A stretch of DNA of 64,000 nt, from positions 1 through 64,000 of the forward strand of contig NZ_MU158697.1 in NCBI RefSeq assembly GCF_015210005.1, given 5' to 3'. Of the stretch, positions 36,264-45,726 are shown piece by piece. The DNA is from Sphingobacterium hungaricum. GTDB lineage: Bacteria; Bacteroidota; Bacteroidia; Sphingobacteriales; Sphingobacteriaceae. The position numbers and the translations under genes were made by a program. The notes under the pieces were generated by a model, which saw only the letters and a program-made list of their open reading frames with translations, searched no databases and was not told the origin of the DNA. Position 1 is the stretch's first letter. Each line of letters starts with the position of its first letter.

Positions 36264-37562
36264 TTAAGCCGATAACAATTCAGCAACGACGAAATTACTT
36301 CCGCCCACAAAGATTAATTCGCTTGGCTGATAGGCAGATTTTGCCGCTTCGACTGCATCCATAACCGATGCATAGGCATTGCCTTGCAAACCGTAAGTCA
36401 GCGCAATATCTTTCAGCTCCGTAGCCGGCATCGCTCGGGGCATGTCGGGTGCGGAGAAATAATATATGGCATCATTCGGCAACAAAGGAAGAATATGGCT
36501 CAAGTCTTTGTCCTTCATGGCGCCAATCACAAAATGAAGCCTTGAATATGGAATGGTCTGCAGATTTTTAATCACTTCTTTGATTCCATCCTCATTGTGA
36601 CCGGTGTCGCAAATAAGCAATGGGTCTTGAGAAATGGTCTGCCAACGTCCCTGAAAACCGGTTAATAGTTGAACCTGACTCAATGCGGATTTGATGTCCA
36701 GATTGGAAATGTGATAATTTCCCTGACGATTTAATTCATCCAGCACAGCCAGGACTCCAAGTACATTTTTGCTCTGGTAAGAACCTTGCAAATCAAGCAG
36801 AAGCTCGTATGTGATTTGAGTTGTGCTGTTCTCCACATCAATTTCATTTCCTGCCTTAGTCCGACTTTCTCTTCTCACATGGAAGCTGTCCGAAGCAAAT
36901 GCAATCGGCGCATGAACTTCATTCGCCTTCGCGATAAATATCGAATCGATTAAGGAATTATGTTCGGAAATAATAATAGGTGTATTTGCTTTGATGATTC
37001 CAGCCTTCTCGCCAGCAATCTCTTGCAAGGTGTCGCCAAGCAGATTCATGTGGTCCATGCTGACATTGGTAATCAAGGCCACTTCGGGCTGAATAACATT
37101 GGTGCTATCCAATCGTCCGCCCAATCCAACTTCAATGATTGCGATGTCGACTTTTTGCGCAGCGAAATATTGGAAAGCCATGCCTACCGTCGCCTCAAAG
37201 AAAGAAGGCTTAATGGTTTCGAAAAGATTTTTGTTTGTATTGACAAAGTCAATGACGGCACGTTCGGTAATCATTTCGCCATTGATGCGAATGCGTTCGC
37301 GAAAGTCAACGAGGTGTGGCGAGGTATACAATCCAGTTTTATAACCTGCGGTAGCCAAAGCGGCGGCCAGCATATGCGAACTGGAACCTTTTCCGTTGGT
37401 TCCGCCTACATGGATGGATTTAAATTGATGCTGTGGATTGCCCAAGGATTCGCAGATGGCCAGTGTGCGGTCAAGGTCTTTGTGAAAAGCCGACGCTCCA
37501 TCGCGAGTAAACATAGGCAATTGAGCATATAAAAACTCAATTGCCTCTGCATATGTATTCAT
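36264..37562 (-). CDS. folC: bifunctional folylpolyglutamate synthase / dihydrofolate synthase
   Basis: The 432-residue Mur-ligase-like enzyme adds glutamate to dihydropteroate and folates using ATP. GGTNGKGSSSHMLAAAL is the P-loop, LYTSPHLVDFRERI the omega-loop and substrate region, IIEVGLGGRLDSTNV the Mg-binding motif, and LICDTGHNEDGI the C-terminal ATP site. Length is normal. It lies 10 nt after the TonB-like gene and is probably the last gene of the large leftward operon, although it has no obvious functional link to the envelope genes. Confidence 0.95.
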   Translation of the reverse strand: MNTYAEAIEFLYAQLPMFTRDGASAFHKDLDRTLAICESLGNPQHQFKSIHVGGTNGKGSSSHMLAAALATAGYKTGLYTSPHLVDFRERIRINGEMITERAVIDFVNTNKNLFETIKPSFFEATVGMAFQYFAAQKVDIAIIEVGLGGRLDSTNVIQPEVALITNVSMDHMNLLGDTLQEIAGEKAGIIKANTPIIISEHNSLIDSIFIAKANEVHAPIAFASDSFHVRRESRTKAGNEIDVENSTTQITYELLLDLQGSYQSKNVLGVLAVLDELNRQGNYHISNLDIKSALSQVQLLTGFQGRWQTISQDPLLICDTGHNEDGIKEVIKNLQTIPYSRLHFVIGAMKDKDLSHILPLLPNDAIYYFSAPDMPRAMPATELKDIALTYGLQGNAYASVMDAVEAAKSAYQPSELIFVGGSNFVVAELLSA

Positions 37563-37572
37563 AAAATTGCTT

Positions 37573-38394
37573 TTATTTTAGTCGGAAGTTGAACATGATA
37601 ACACCAGTCTGTGAGTCCGGTGCATTCGGTAATTGGTTCAAACGTGCACCCATTACCGCACGTTCACATTTTTCCATCAACGAACGGTCAGAAATAGTTG
37701 TCCCTTTGACACCAGCACGCGCATAGGTAATGACACCTGCTTTGTTGACTCTAAATTCAACGGCAACACGGCCAGCTTGCTGTCCATTATCATCGATTTT
37801 AGGGCGAACTTCAAAACGTCGGTTAGCAATTGACAACATCATGTTGCCATCGCCTGAACCACCCTCGCCATAATTGCTAGCCAATGGGTCGCCTAAGGCA
37901 GAACCTTGGTTTCCGGCAGTTGAACCCGTTCCATCACCAGTTCCTGTCGCGTTATTTTTCTTTCCTTTGTATAAGGCGTTCGGATTAACTGCAGGCGTTG
38001 AATTTTTCTTCTCTACTGTTGCTTGTTCGGCTACCGTCTTAACCGGCTTCTCCGCTTTTGCGACCGCAGGTGCATCTTCTATATCTTGTGTAACTACCGT
38101 TTTGTCCGCAACCTGTTGAGAAGGCGTTGGAATCGGTGTTGTATTTGGGTCAATTTTATCAGGGCGTACATTGTTGGCATTTTCGTCCATCGAAGGCTCG
38201 TCTACACTCATGTAGTCATCGCCCATGCCTTCCGGAGAAGTACCATAATTAACGATAATACCACCCATTCCGTACTTAGGCAAATCGCCACCAAAGACTA
38301 TAAAGAATCCAATTAGGACAAATAGACCCATCACCGCTGTGGAAATGAGCAGAGCCTTTGGTAAATTATTTTCTTCTTGAATGTGATAATGCAT
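37573..38394 (-). CDS. TonB-like energy transducer
   Basis: The 273-residue protein has one N-terminal membrane helix (about 13-33), a long low-complexity periplasmic linker (about 60-185) rich in Pro, Thr, Lys and Gly, and a C-terminal domain of about 85 residues (FEVRPKIDDNGQQAGRVAVE, VNKAGVITYARAG, GVIMFNFRLK). That is the TonB/TolA plan: the helix couples to ExbB/ExbD and the C-terminal domain engages an outer-membrane partner. ExbD and ExbB are encoded just upstream. The C-terminal domain resembles the AgmX/TonB group rather than a classical TonB. Confidence 0.8.
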   Translation of the reverse strand: MHYHIQEENNLPKALLISTAVMGLFVLIGFFIVFGGDLPKYGMGGIIVNYGTSPEGMGDDYMSVDEPSMDENANNVRPDKIDPNTTPIPTPSQQVADKTVVTQDIEDAPAVAKAEKPVKTVAEQATVEKKNSTPAVNPNALYKGKKNNATGTGDGTGSTAGNQGSALGDPLASNYGEGGSGDGNMMLSIANRRFEVRPKIDDNGQQAGRVAVEFRVNKAGVITYARAGVKGTTISDRSLMEKCERAVMGARLNQLPNAPDSQTGVIMFNFRLK

Positions 38395-38446
38395 ACTGTA
38401 AAATTAAAACACTTTGACTTAAGTTAAAAGAATAAGTTTAAAAAGC

Positions 38447-38854
38447 TTAATCCTTTTTAGGCTCTGTCGCCAGAACTAGTTTGACTCCGTTTTTGTTGGC
38501 TACATCCATAACCGAAATCACATTTTGAATCGGCACCGAACTGTCTGCATACAACATAATCGTCAATTCCTCGCCAGTCACCATTTGGGATTGGATAGTT
38601 GCTTCCAAAGCATCCAAAGGAACTGTTTGTTTATCGACATGGTATTGCAGGTCGGAAGTAATGGAAACGGTCATCGTCTTTTTAGCAACGGACTGTTCGC
38701 CAGCGCTCGAACGTGGCAATAATAATTTAACTACTTGTGGATTTGCCACGGCAGAAGCCAACAAGAAGAACAACATCAGGAAAAACATGATGTCATTCAG
38801 CGCAGCTGTGTGCACTTCGGCTGTGGGTTTATTTCTTCTATTTCTAATATTCAT
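38447..38854 (-). CDS. exbD: ExbD/TolR-family biopolymer transport protein
   Basis: The 135-residue protein has a single membrane helix (about 22-42) starting with the essential proton-carrying Asp21 in AALNDIMFFLMLFFLLAS. The periplasmic TolR-like domain contains VKLLLPRSS and the terminal VKLVLATEPK strand. With ExbB it forms the proton-driven motor that energises the TonB-like protein. It sits between those two genes, with 34- and 52-nt gaps. Confidence 0.92.
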   Translation of the reverse strand: MNIRNRRNKPTAEVHTAALNDIMFFLMLFFLLASAVANPQVVKLLLPRSSAGEQSVAKKTMTVSITSDLQYHVDKQTVPLDALEATIQSQMVTGEELTIMLYADSSVPIQNVISVMDVANKNGVKLVLATEPKKD

Positions 38855-38888
38855 AAGAATTGAATTTAAGGGTTAGAAATTGCAGGAC

Positions 38889-39584
38889 TTAAGCTCCTGG
38901 CTCATCTAATAAATCGATAAATTCTACTGCATCCGTTTCCATGCGAAGGATTAAACGCTCCACCATCATGTTCAAAATATGGTAGCCGATATACGCCAAG
39001 ATACCAATCGTTAAACCTGAAGCAGACGCAATCATTTTGACATAAAGACCACCGGAAACCGAACCGATATCGATACCGCCAGCCATCTCCACATCGCGGA
39101 AAATCTGAATTACCCCAAAAATTGTACCTACGAAACCAAGCATCGGAGCAATACCGGCGATGATTCCTAAGATGCTGATGTTCTTTTCTAACTTCGAAAC
39201 TTCTAGTTTACCTTGATTTTCGATTGCCCCTTCGATGTCTTTAATCGGACGGCCAACGCGTGAAAGCCCTTTTTGCAACATGCGGGATAATGCTGAATTG
39301 CTCGATTTACATACGGCAATCGCAGCGTCTAAACGACCTGAAAGTACATTTGTTTTTACTTGTGCCATTAAGCCACCTTCGCGCTTCGATGCATTGCGGA
39401 TTGTAATGTAACGTTCAATAAAAATGACCAAACCTAAGAAAAACAAGAGGATAATCGGAAGCATAATCCATCCACCTTTCATTAAAAGCTGAATAAGATT
39501 TAGGTTTTCTTGCGTGCTTGCCAGTTCAACAGTTTGTTGTGGTACTTGATTTAAGGTATTTACTGAATCTTGAAGTAATGACAT
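38889..39584 (-). CDS. exbB: MotA/TolQ/ExbB proton channel family protein
   Basis: The 231-residue protein has a short periplasmic N-terminus, a first helix (IMLPIILLFFLGLVIFIERY, about 35-54), a cytoplasmic loop, and two further helices (about 125-150 and 170-195). The ExbB/TolQ signature GIIAGIAPMLGFVGTIFGVI is in the second helix and ASASGLTIGILAYIGYHIL in the third. It forms the pentameric channel around ExbD. Confidence 0.93.
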   Translation of the reverse strand: MSLLQDSVNTLNQVPQQTVELASTQENLNLIQLLMKGGWIMLPIILLFFLGLVIFIERYITIRNASKREGGLMAQVKTNVLSGRLDAAIAVCKSSNSALSRMLQKGLSRVGRPIKDIEGAIENQGKLEVSKLEKNISILGIIAGIAPMLGFVGTIFGVIQIFRDVEMAGGIDIGSVSGGLYVKMIASASGLTIGILAYIGYHILNMMVERLILRMETDAVEFIDLLDEPGA

Positions 39585-39614
39585 AATGTTATGCTTTCTA
39601 AATGTATGTTTGTT

Positions 39615-40664
39615 TTATTTTATTTTATCGCGCCAAGCGTCCGCTACGAAATGCTTCTTGACATAAACCAAAGCTGAATCAGCTTCTTCTTTTGTCAAAT
39701 AAGAATCCCAAATGACTTTCTTTTTATTGCGAGCCATGTTGCTAGGGATAACTTTTACAGCTGGATATCCAGCCTTGTGAAACGATTCCGCTGCTTCGTA
39801 GGCCTGAGCCAAGGTTGGATAAGTCCCTATGACAATCTGGTAGTGATGTTTCTTATCGACCGTATTATCTAGTTTCGCAGAGTCAACTGCATTTTTCACT
39901 GAATCTGCATTTCCAAGGGTATCTGTCAGTACCAAATCCAACGAATCTATCGGCGGATTATTAATCGCTAAGGTATCCGGGTCGATTTTAGTCGAATCCG
40001 AAGACCCTAAATCTGTCTGTGGCTTTTTTAGCACATTTTGGTAATACCAAGTTCCAAGCACAAGCGCTAAAATAAGCACGGTAAGTGCCAAAAACCACAA
40101 CGAGTTATTTGACTTCTTAGGCAAATCTTCCGTTTCGAAAGGATAAGTCTCCTGAATAATCTCGGCAGTGAGTGGCTGATTTTCATCTACAGGCGGAATC
40201 TCTTCTACCGGTTGCTCCTCCAAAATTTCTTCTACGGTTTTGACTTCTTCCTGAATAACTGGAGGCACGTGTCCAGAACCGCTAGCAACTGCATCAAACT
40301 GAAAACCGCTTAAATCCTGCGCCTTAAACACATAGTCGTTGCCATATAAAACCAGTTGGCCAAGCGACTCTAAATTGTATTTACCGTCTTCTTTAATCTT
40401 CGTGTGAATATCTTCGACTTTGCTAGCTAGCAAAGACAAAGCGTCCTGATATGGAATCTCCAAGACTTGCTGCAGATAAAATGCAAAGTCAAAACCTTGC
40501 GTAGCATCCGCATCAAATTCAATGTACGAAATCGGAGGCAGATAAACCTGCTGTTTGCTATCGAAGGTTGCCGAAGAATGAATACGGGAAAACACGCCCA
40601 ATCCATTTACATAGACTTGAGGTTGTTTTTTTAATAAATTCGTAATGTCTTTCCCTAAGTTCAT
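39615..40664 (-). CDS. CCDC81-type HU domain / SPOR domain membrane protein
   Basis: The 349-residue protein joins a cytoplasmic N-terminal half, resembling the CCDC81-like HU superfamily found in Bacteroidota (residues 1-125, with VYVNGLGVFSRI and YNLESLGQLVLYGNDYVF), to one membrane helix (about 186-206). An acidic linker and a C-terminal SPOR domain follow (about 270-345, HYQIVIGTYPTLAQAYEAA). SPOR domains bind denuded peptidoglycan; HU-fold domains often bind DNA. The protein could thus tether something in the cytoplasm to the septal wall. It lies between the outer-membrane barrel and exbB genes. Confidence 0.82.
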   Translation of the reverse strand: MNLGKDITNLLKKQPQVYVNGLGVFSRIHSSATFDSKQQVYLPPISYIEFDADATQGFDFAFYLQQVLEIPYQDALSLLASKVEDIHTKIKEDGKYNLESLGQLVLYGNDYVFKAQDLSGFQFDAVASGSGHVPPVIQEEVKTVEEILEEQPVEEIPPVDENQPLTAEIIQETYPFETEDLPKKSNNSLWFLALTVLILALVLGTWYYQNVLKKPQTDLGSSDSTKIDPDTLAINNPPIDSLDLVLTDTLGNADSVKNAVDSAKLDNTVDKKHHYQIVIGTYPTLAQAYEAAESFHKAGYPAVKVIPSNMARNKKKVIWDSYLTKEEADSALVYVKKHFVADAWRDKIK

Positions 40665-40707
40665 TCTTTATTAAGCTATTCGCTGCAAATTTAAAAATCT
40701 TATTGTG

Positions 40708-42444
40708 TTAAAAAGAATAGTTTAAGCCACCAATTACATTAAACCCTAATTTCGGATAATAATAATAACGTTGGTATTCTGTATTGAACATGTTATTCGC
40801 TTTCACGAAGATTCCCAATTTCTTAATTGCCTTGTATTCTGCACCCGCACTTAAATCAAAGAAACCGGGGATTGTGTATTTTGTATACGATGCGCTAGGT
40901 TCTGCCGGCGTCGTTGTTCCCATATTGGTATACGTGTACGCTCTTGCATAACTTTCACCGTGGAATAAAGCCTCCGCATCGATGTATAATTTCTCTGAAA
41001 TATTGAAACGAGCTGTAGCCGCCAAACGCATTTTAGGCGTATGCCAAGCTTCTTCTTGAGTCGCTAAGCTGTATTCATCCCAGTTCAAGCGACCACCTAA
41101 GTTTACCAATTCCGACAGGCGGATATTGATTTCACCTTCTAAACCGAAATATTTAGTTGCTTTATCGCCGTCGCCATCATAGACCAAATCAAAACGGAAT
41201 GGAGCTTCCATATCATTCACGAAGAAAGGCACGCCTTCCAATGTTTTGAACATGATTTTGGCTTTGTAGCCAAAAGTCGCTCCTGCATTCCCTTTAATAC
41301 CCCCGAAGAAACTCAAGCGTTCAATGGTATTTTGGATATGTAAATCAGGTCCCAAATAAGGGTTTATCTGTGCTAAGTTTTTATAAGATGTTTTCTGCAC
41401 ATTTCCATTCACACCACCAAACAAATGGATGTATTCTGGAACTAAAGAAAAGTCAACTTCTGCCGAAGGGAAAATATTGAAGCGTGTGCTGTCTCCAAAT
41501 TCAGAAACAATATTTGCTCCTAACGTAATCGCGTAATTCTGACCTTTGAAGCTGATGTACGGATTGATATTCGCCACTGAGTTGTTCAGTTTGCCATCGT
41601 TCAGGACATTATTCGTTCCTGAAATCGAGTTGACATCGACCGCAGCATTCAAACCAATATTGAAAGTACGTACTCGCTTATTCAAATAGGCCGATATCGC
41701 CACAGAATTTTCTTTCGCATCAAATTTGTCACCATACGAATAAGCATCCAATTTAGCTGAGTAGCTTAGTGCATCTTCGTTCGCTGGGTCAAATTTACTT
41801 GTTAATTCTCCTGAGAAATAAATATCGTTGAAGCGTTGCGCTTCGCGCGAAGGATTTAATGAAGTCCCTAAATCATCGACAGGTATACCGTAGAAATTTG
41901 TTGCGTAGCGGTTGTAGCCAATCAATCCATCCACAGTAAACTGCGGCAATATACGGCGACCGAAAATTCCGACTTCCTGACGGGAGAATTTTTGGTCTTC
42001 TAAAGAACCTTTTTGATTTAAATGTTTTACAAAACCACCAAAGCGAAGGTCTTCATAATCTTCTACTGCGAAATATGCTTCTCCGAGAATGGTATTGAAA
42101 TTACCGATACCGAACTTCGCGTAGTTACTCGTGATGTCTTGAGTCTTCGTGAATGGCGTTTCCATCACATCCAGCTCTTTCAGACCCGTATTGATATCTA
42201 ATTTTTTATCCGTAATGTTGTTGTATGAAAACTTCGGCATGTAACTGCGTTTGTTGGTCATATCCGGACTACGACGAATTTTAACCGCGTCGGCTAGAAT
42301 AGGCTTATAGTCACGCACGACATCAAATGAATCTATAGTAACCGGTTTGTCGGGTCTTTCTTGCGCATAGCTTTCGAAACCCAAACCAAGCAATAAGGCT
42401 ACAATAGCGTAATTCTTAAAAACTGTTTTATGCAACTTCATCAT
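40708..42444 (-). CDS. outer-membrane beta-barrel protein, plugless TonB-receptor-like
   Basis: The 578-residue protein has a signal peptide (about 1-27, cleavage after SYA). Many alternating hydrophobic strands follow, with aromatic residues at strand ends, and it terminates in GGLNYSF; the terminal Phe is the usual BAM recognition signal. The last third resembles the barrel of TonB-dependent receptors (NLGGRLNWDEYS, AGAEYKAIKKLGIFVKANNM), but no plug domain or TonB box is recognisable. It lies 14 nt downstream of a TPR protein gene and upstream of exbBD/tonB genes, suggesting that it works with them. Confidence 0.8.
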   Translation of the reverse strand: MMKLHKTVFKNYAIVALLLGLGFESYAQERPDKPVTIDSFDVVRDYKPILADAVKIRRSPDMTNKRSYMPKFSYNNITDKKLDINTGLKELDVMETPFTKTQDITSNYAKFGIGNFNTILGEAYFAVEDYEDLRFGGFVKHLNQKGSLEDQKFSRQEVGIFGRRILPQFTVDGLIGYNRYATNFYGIPVDDLGTSLNPSREAQRFNDIYFSGELTSKFDPANEDALSYSAKLDAYSYGDKFDAKENSVAISAYLNKRVRTFNIGLNAAVDVNSISGTNNVLNDGKLNNSVANINPYISFKGQNYAITLGANIVSEFGDSTRFNIFPSAEVDFSLVPEYIHLFGGVNGNVQKTSYKNLAQINPYLGPDLHIQNTIERLSFFGGIKGNAGATFGYKAKIMFKTLEGVPFFVNDMEAPFRFDLVYDGDGDKATKYFGLEGEINIRLSELVNLGGRLNWDEYSLATQEEAWHTPKMRLAATARFNISEKLYIDAEALFHGESYARAYTYTNMGTTTPAEPSASYTKYTIPGFFDLSAGAEYKAIKKLGIFVKANNMFNTEYQRYYYYPKLGFNVIGGLNYSF

Positions 42445-42458
42445 TCTATCCTATTCTA

Positions 42459-45400
42459 TTATTTAAGTTTTCCTAAGCGTTCTTTTGCGGCAGCGATAAT
42501 GCCGTCCGTCTGATTTTCATAATTGTCGATGATACTTTCTAGCGTAGTCTTCGCTTGGAAAGAATCGCCTTTGCCCGAATAAGCATCGGCCATTAAGATA
42601 AATCCTTTCGCAACCCAGTAATCGTAAGAAGAGAAAGAATCCGATATATCGAACGCTGATTTAATGGCTGTGTCGTATTGTTTTGCTTTGAATTGCTGTT
42701 CGGCAACTAAGTAACGTGCTTCCGCTCCTGTTTCTGTCTTGCTTTTTAACGCTGCCAAATTCAATTCTTTCGTTGCATCTGCAGTTTTGTTAGTCCCTAG
42801 ATAAGCTTTGGCTGCATATAAATGCGCTCTCGCGATATCTTCTTCAGAAGATTTCTCGTAAGCTTTCACCAAATTCGCATAATTCAATGTTTCCGTGTAA
42901 TCTTTGATATTGAAATAACTCATCAATAAATTATTGATTGCAAATCCATAGTTGGATTTGTATTCCGAAGTCAATTCCAATTTCTTCAATACCTGAACGG
43001 CTTCATTGTAAGCTTGATTTCTCAAATGCAATTTAGCAACACTCACCAAAGTCTGTTCGGTGTACGCACTTGTCCAGTCATTCATGATGATGTTGTAATC
43101 ATGCAATGCTTCTTTGTCTTTACCTAAAGCCGCTAAACTTTCAGCACGAACAAAACGTGCATGTTTCTCATGAATCGCTTTCGGGAATTTATCGAAATAG
43201 GCATTGACTGCTTCAACTGCACCTTGGTAATTTCCACGGTCAAATAATGTACGAGCAATCGAGAATGTATGTCCATCTTGTTCGGATGTACTCAAATCTC
43301 CAATGTTTGTGCTTGTCGCGTAGCGAATGTAACCTGTAGCATCTCCTTTATCCAAAAAGATATTCTCAATGGAACGCATCGCTTGCTTCGCTTCATCGGT
43401 TGTCGCATACTGGTCAACTACACGTTGAAAAGTCGCTAAAGCCGCGTCGTTGTTATCTTGATTGTATTGAACCAAACCGATAGTCACTAATGCTTTTGGC
43501 ACGTAGCTGCTTCGTGGGTAAGATTCCACCATTTTCTGAAGTCCTGAAATCGCTTGGTCGTATTGATTCATTAAGAAATACGTGTACGGAATTTCAAAAG
43601 CAACGTCATCTGCATAATTTGATTTCGGGTATTTCTGAATTACCGAATTCAACGTGGCAATCTTTGTTTGGTTATCGCCTTGCAATCCTTGAATAATTCC
43701 TCGCTGGAACAACGCATAATCTTGACTTTGCGCGTTCGAAGAAATTAGTCGGTCGTAATAGGTCATTGCTCTGCCGTAGTTTTTCAAGGCAAAGTAAGAA
43801 TCCGCTAAACGAGCGATTGCATCGTTGCGGGTATTGATTTCAATGGCTTCTTTACTTCCTGTCGATAAGAAACGTTCGAAGTAGTTGGCTGATGTGGTAT
43901 AATTATCTGCTCTGAAAGCTGCGTAAGCCAAAGCATAATTTGCATAATTGTACACATCTGTATTTCTTGCAGCTGGCAATTGCATGAAACGATTGAAACT
44001 CGCTACAGATTCTTTGTATTTCCGTACTTCATACATCGCTTCTGATTTCCAATACATCGCTAACGCATAAATTTCCTCGTCATAACGATTCGCTTCCGAA
44101 CGCATAAATAGGGATATCGCATTTTCAAATGCGCGCTCGTTGTAGTATTCCAATCCGCGGTAGTAGGTTACTTTTTGGTATGCTGCATTCGCTTCTCTGC
44201 CTCTATTCGGAATAGTTTCCAAAATATCAACCGCAGAACGGTAGTTTTTGGTGCTCAACAGAACTTCCGCTAACAATGTCTTTGCTTCTTCTTGTCTTGC
44301 TGACGCTGGGTATGTGCTCAAATATTCTTGCGTAGATTCCAAAGCAACTTGATGGAATTCCAGCTCGTAAGAAAGTTTCGCATAATTGAACAAACCTTCT
44401 TCTTTCAATTCGGGGTCGAAATCCAGTTTTGAAGCTCTAAAGAATGCATTGCGCGCGCTTTGCTTGTTTCCTGTTTTTAAGAATGCATCTCCAAGTGTAA
44501 TCATCGCACTTTGGTAATATGCATCTGGTTCGTCCAGTTTTTCCAATTCAGAAATTGCCTTCTCATAATCGCCCAACTTGTAAGCGATGTAACCGATTTG
44601 GTAACTGTCTTGGTTATTTTGAGTTTTTCCTTGGTCTTGTGCCTGGAATTTATCGTAGTATTGTTTTGATTTCGCTAAATCACCTTTGATGAAATAGGTA
44701 GCTGCAACAATACGGAACATGTCCGTTTCATTTTCTTGTTTTGTACGCTCCAAAATTGGAATCGCATAGCTCAATACGTCATCATAGCGCTTATCTAAGA
44801 AATACAAAGCCGTAATGTAATATGGATAGCTATTCTCGTAGGTTTTCGAACCATTTAAGCGTTCGAATTCATTCAAAGCCGTTTTGTATTCCGCATCCAA
44901 ATACGACAAGTACGCGTAGTAATAAATTGAAGCTTCTTGGTATTGGCTCTTTTGGTCTTTTAGCTGCTCAAATAAAGGTTTTGAAGCTGCATATTCATTC
45001 GTCATAAATAAGGCATAGCCTAACTTAAAACGATATTCGATATTTTCAGAACCTGCTAGGTTTTTACTGTCGATTTTATTGAACCATTCGATGGCTTTTG
45101 GATAGTCTTTTTTTGCATAATACGAACGTCCGATTTGGAAATACGCCGCTTTTGCATTCGGGTTTACCGGATAATCTTTAATGTATTTTAGGAATAATCC
45201 TTCCGCATCCGAATCTCCCAATTCCAAAGCGCACACAAGCTGGTAATAGCGTACATTTTCTTTTAATAAAGTAAGCTCTTCCGTTTCGTCTAACTGCAAG
45301 GTCGATTTGGTTCTGATATTTTCAACACGGTCAAATTGTTTTGCAGCAGAACTATATTTTCCGCGCTCGTACAATTCCAGACCCGTTTTGTATGCTTTAT

Positions 45401-45497
45401 TAATGTCTTGCCAAGCAGACTGCTGACCAAAAACAGGCATAGCAAATAAACTTAATGCAATCCCAACTTGGTAAATTTTTTTATACATAGTGTTCAA
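42459..45497 (-). CDS. large secreted tetratricopeptide-repeat protein
   Basis: After a signal peptide (about 1-25, cleavage near VFGQ) the 1012-residue protein is almost wholly TPR-like helical repeats: A-x-x-x-F-x-K/R-x8-Y-x2-A periods such as FQIGRSYYAKKDYPKAIEWF and YQIGYIAYKLGDYEKAISEL recur through the chain. A periplasmic or outer-membrane-attached scaffold is expected. It heads the barrel/SPOR/ExbBD/TonB operon. The repeat number (at least 15) makes it unusually large. No enzymatic motif was seen. Confidence 0.88.
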   Translation of the reverse strand: MNTMYKKIYQVGIALSLFAMPVFGQQSAWQDINKAYKTGLELYERGKYSSAAKQFDRVENIRTKSTLQLDETEELTLLKENVRYYQLVCALELGDSDAEGLFLKYIKDYPVNPNAKAAYFQIGRSYYAKKDYPKAIEWFNKIDSKNLAGSENIEYRFKLGYALFMTNEYAASKPLFEQLKDQKSQYQEASIYYYAYLSYLDAEYKTALNEFERLNGSKTYENSYPYYITALYFLDKRYDDVLSYAIPILERTKQENETDMFRIVAATYFIKGDLAKSKQYYDKFQAQDQGKTQNNQDSYQIGYIAYKLGDYEKAISELEKLDEPDAYYQSAMITLGDAFLKTGNKQSARNAFFRASKLDFDPELKEEGLFNYAKLSYELEFHQVALESTQEYLSTYPASARQEEAKTLLAEVLLSTKNYRSAVDILETIPNRGREANAAYQKVTYYRGLEYYNERAFENAISLFMRSEANRYDEEIYALAMYWKSEAMYEVRKYKESVASFNRFMQLPAARNTDVYNYANYALAYAAFRADNYTTSANYFERFLSTGSKEAIEINTRNDAIARLADSYFALKNYGRAMTYYDRLISSNAQSQDYALFQRGIIQGLQGDNQTKIATLNSVIQKYPKSNYADDVAFEIPYTYFLMNQYDQAISGLQKMVESYPRSSYVPKALVTIGLVQYNQDNNDAALATFQRVVDQYATTDEAKQAMRSIENIFLDKGDATGYIRYATSTNIGDLSTSEQDGHTFSIARTLFDRGNYQGAVEAVNAYFDKFPKAIHEKHARFVRAESLAALGKDKEALHDYNIIMNDWTSAYTEQTLVSVAKLHLRNQAYNEAVQVLKKLELTSEYKSNYGFAINNLLMSYFNIKDYTETLNYANLVKAYEKSSEEDIARAHLYAAKAYLGTNKTADATKELNLAALKSKTETGAEARYLVAEQQFKAKQYDTAIKSAFDISDSFSSYDYWVAKGFILMADAYSGKGDSFQAKTTLESIIDNYENQTDGIIAAAKERLGKLK

Positions 45498-45726
45498 TTA
45501 ATCCTATCTATTTTTAGTAAAAAGTCGTTATAAATTATGGTTGTCTATTCATCAAAATAATAACCAGGTTTTAGGGTACACTTCCTACAACTTACGAAAA
45601 TAAAAGTAAAGTACTAAGATTTACTCAAAAGTTCTTAACATCTGTTAATAACTGTAATTATAACGCAATTTTATAAGAAAAAAATATGCGTCATAAAAAT
45701 TAAAAACTAAGAAAGATTGAAAGCGT

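Noticed and set aside
36960..37532. 190-residue plus-strand ORF opposite folC
   Set aside because: folC is unmistakable on the other strand; this is a mirror of its codon bias.
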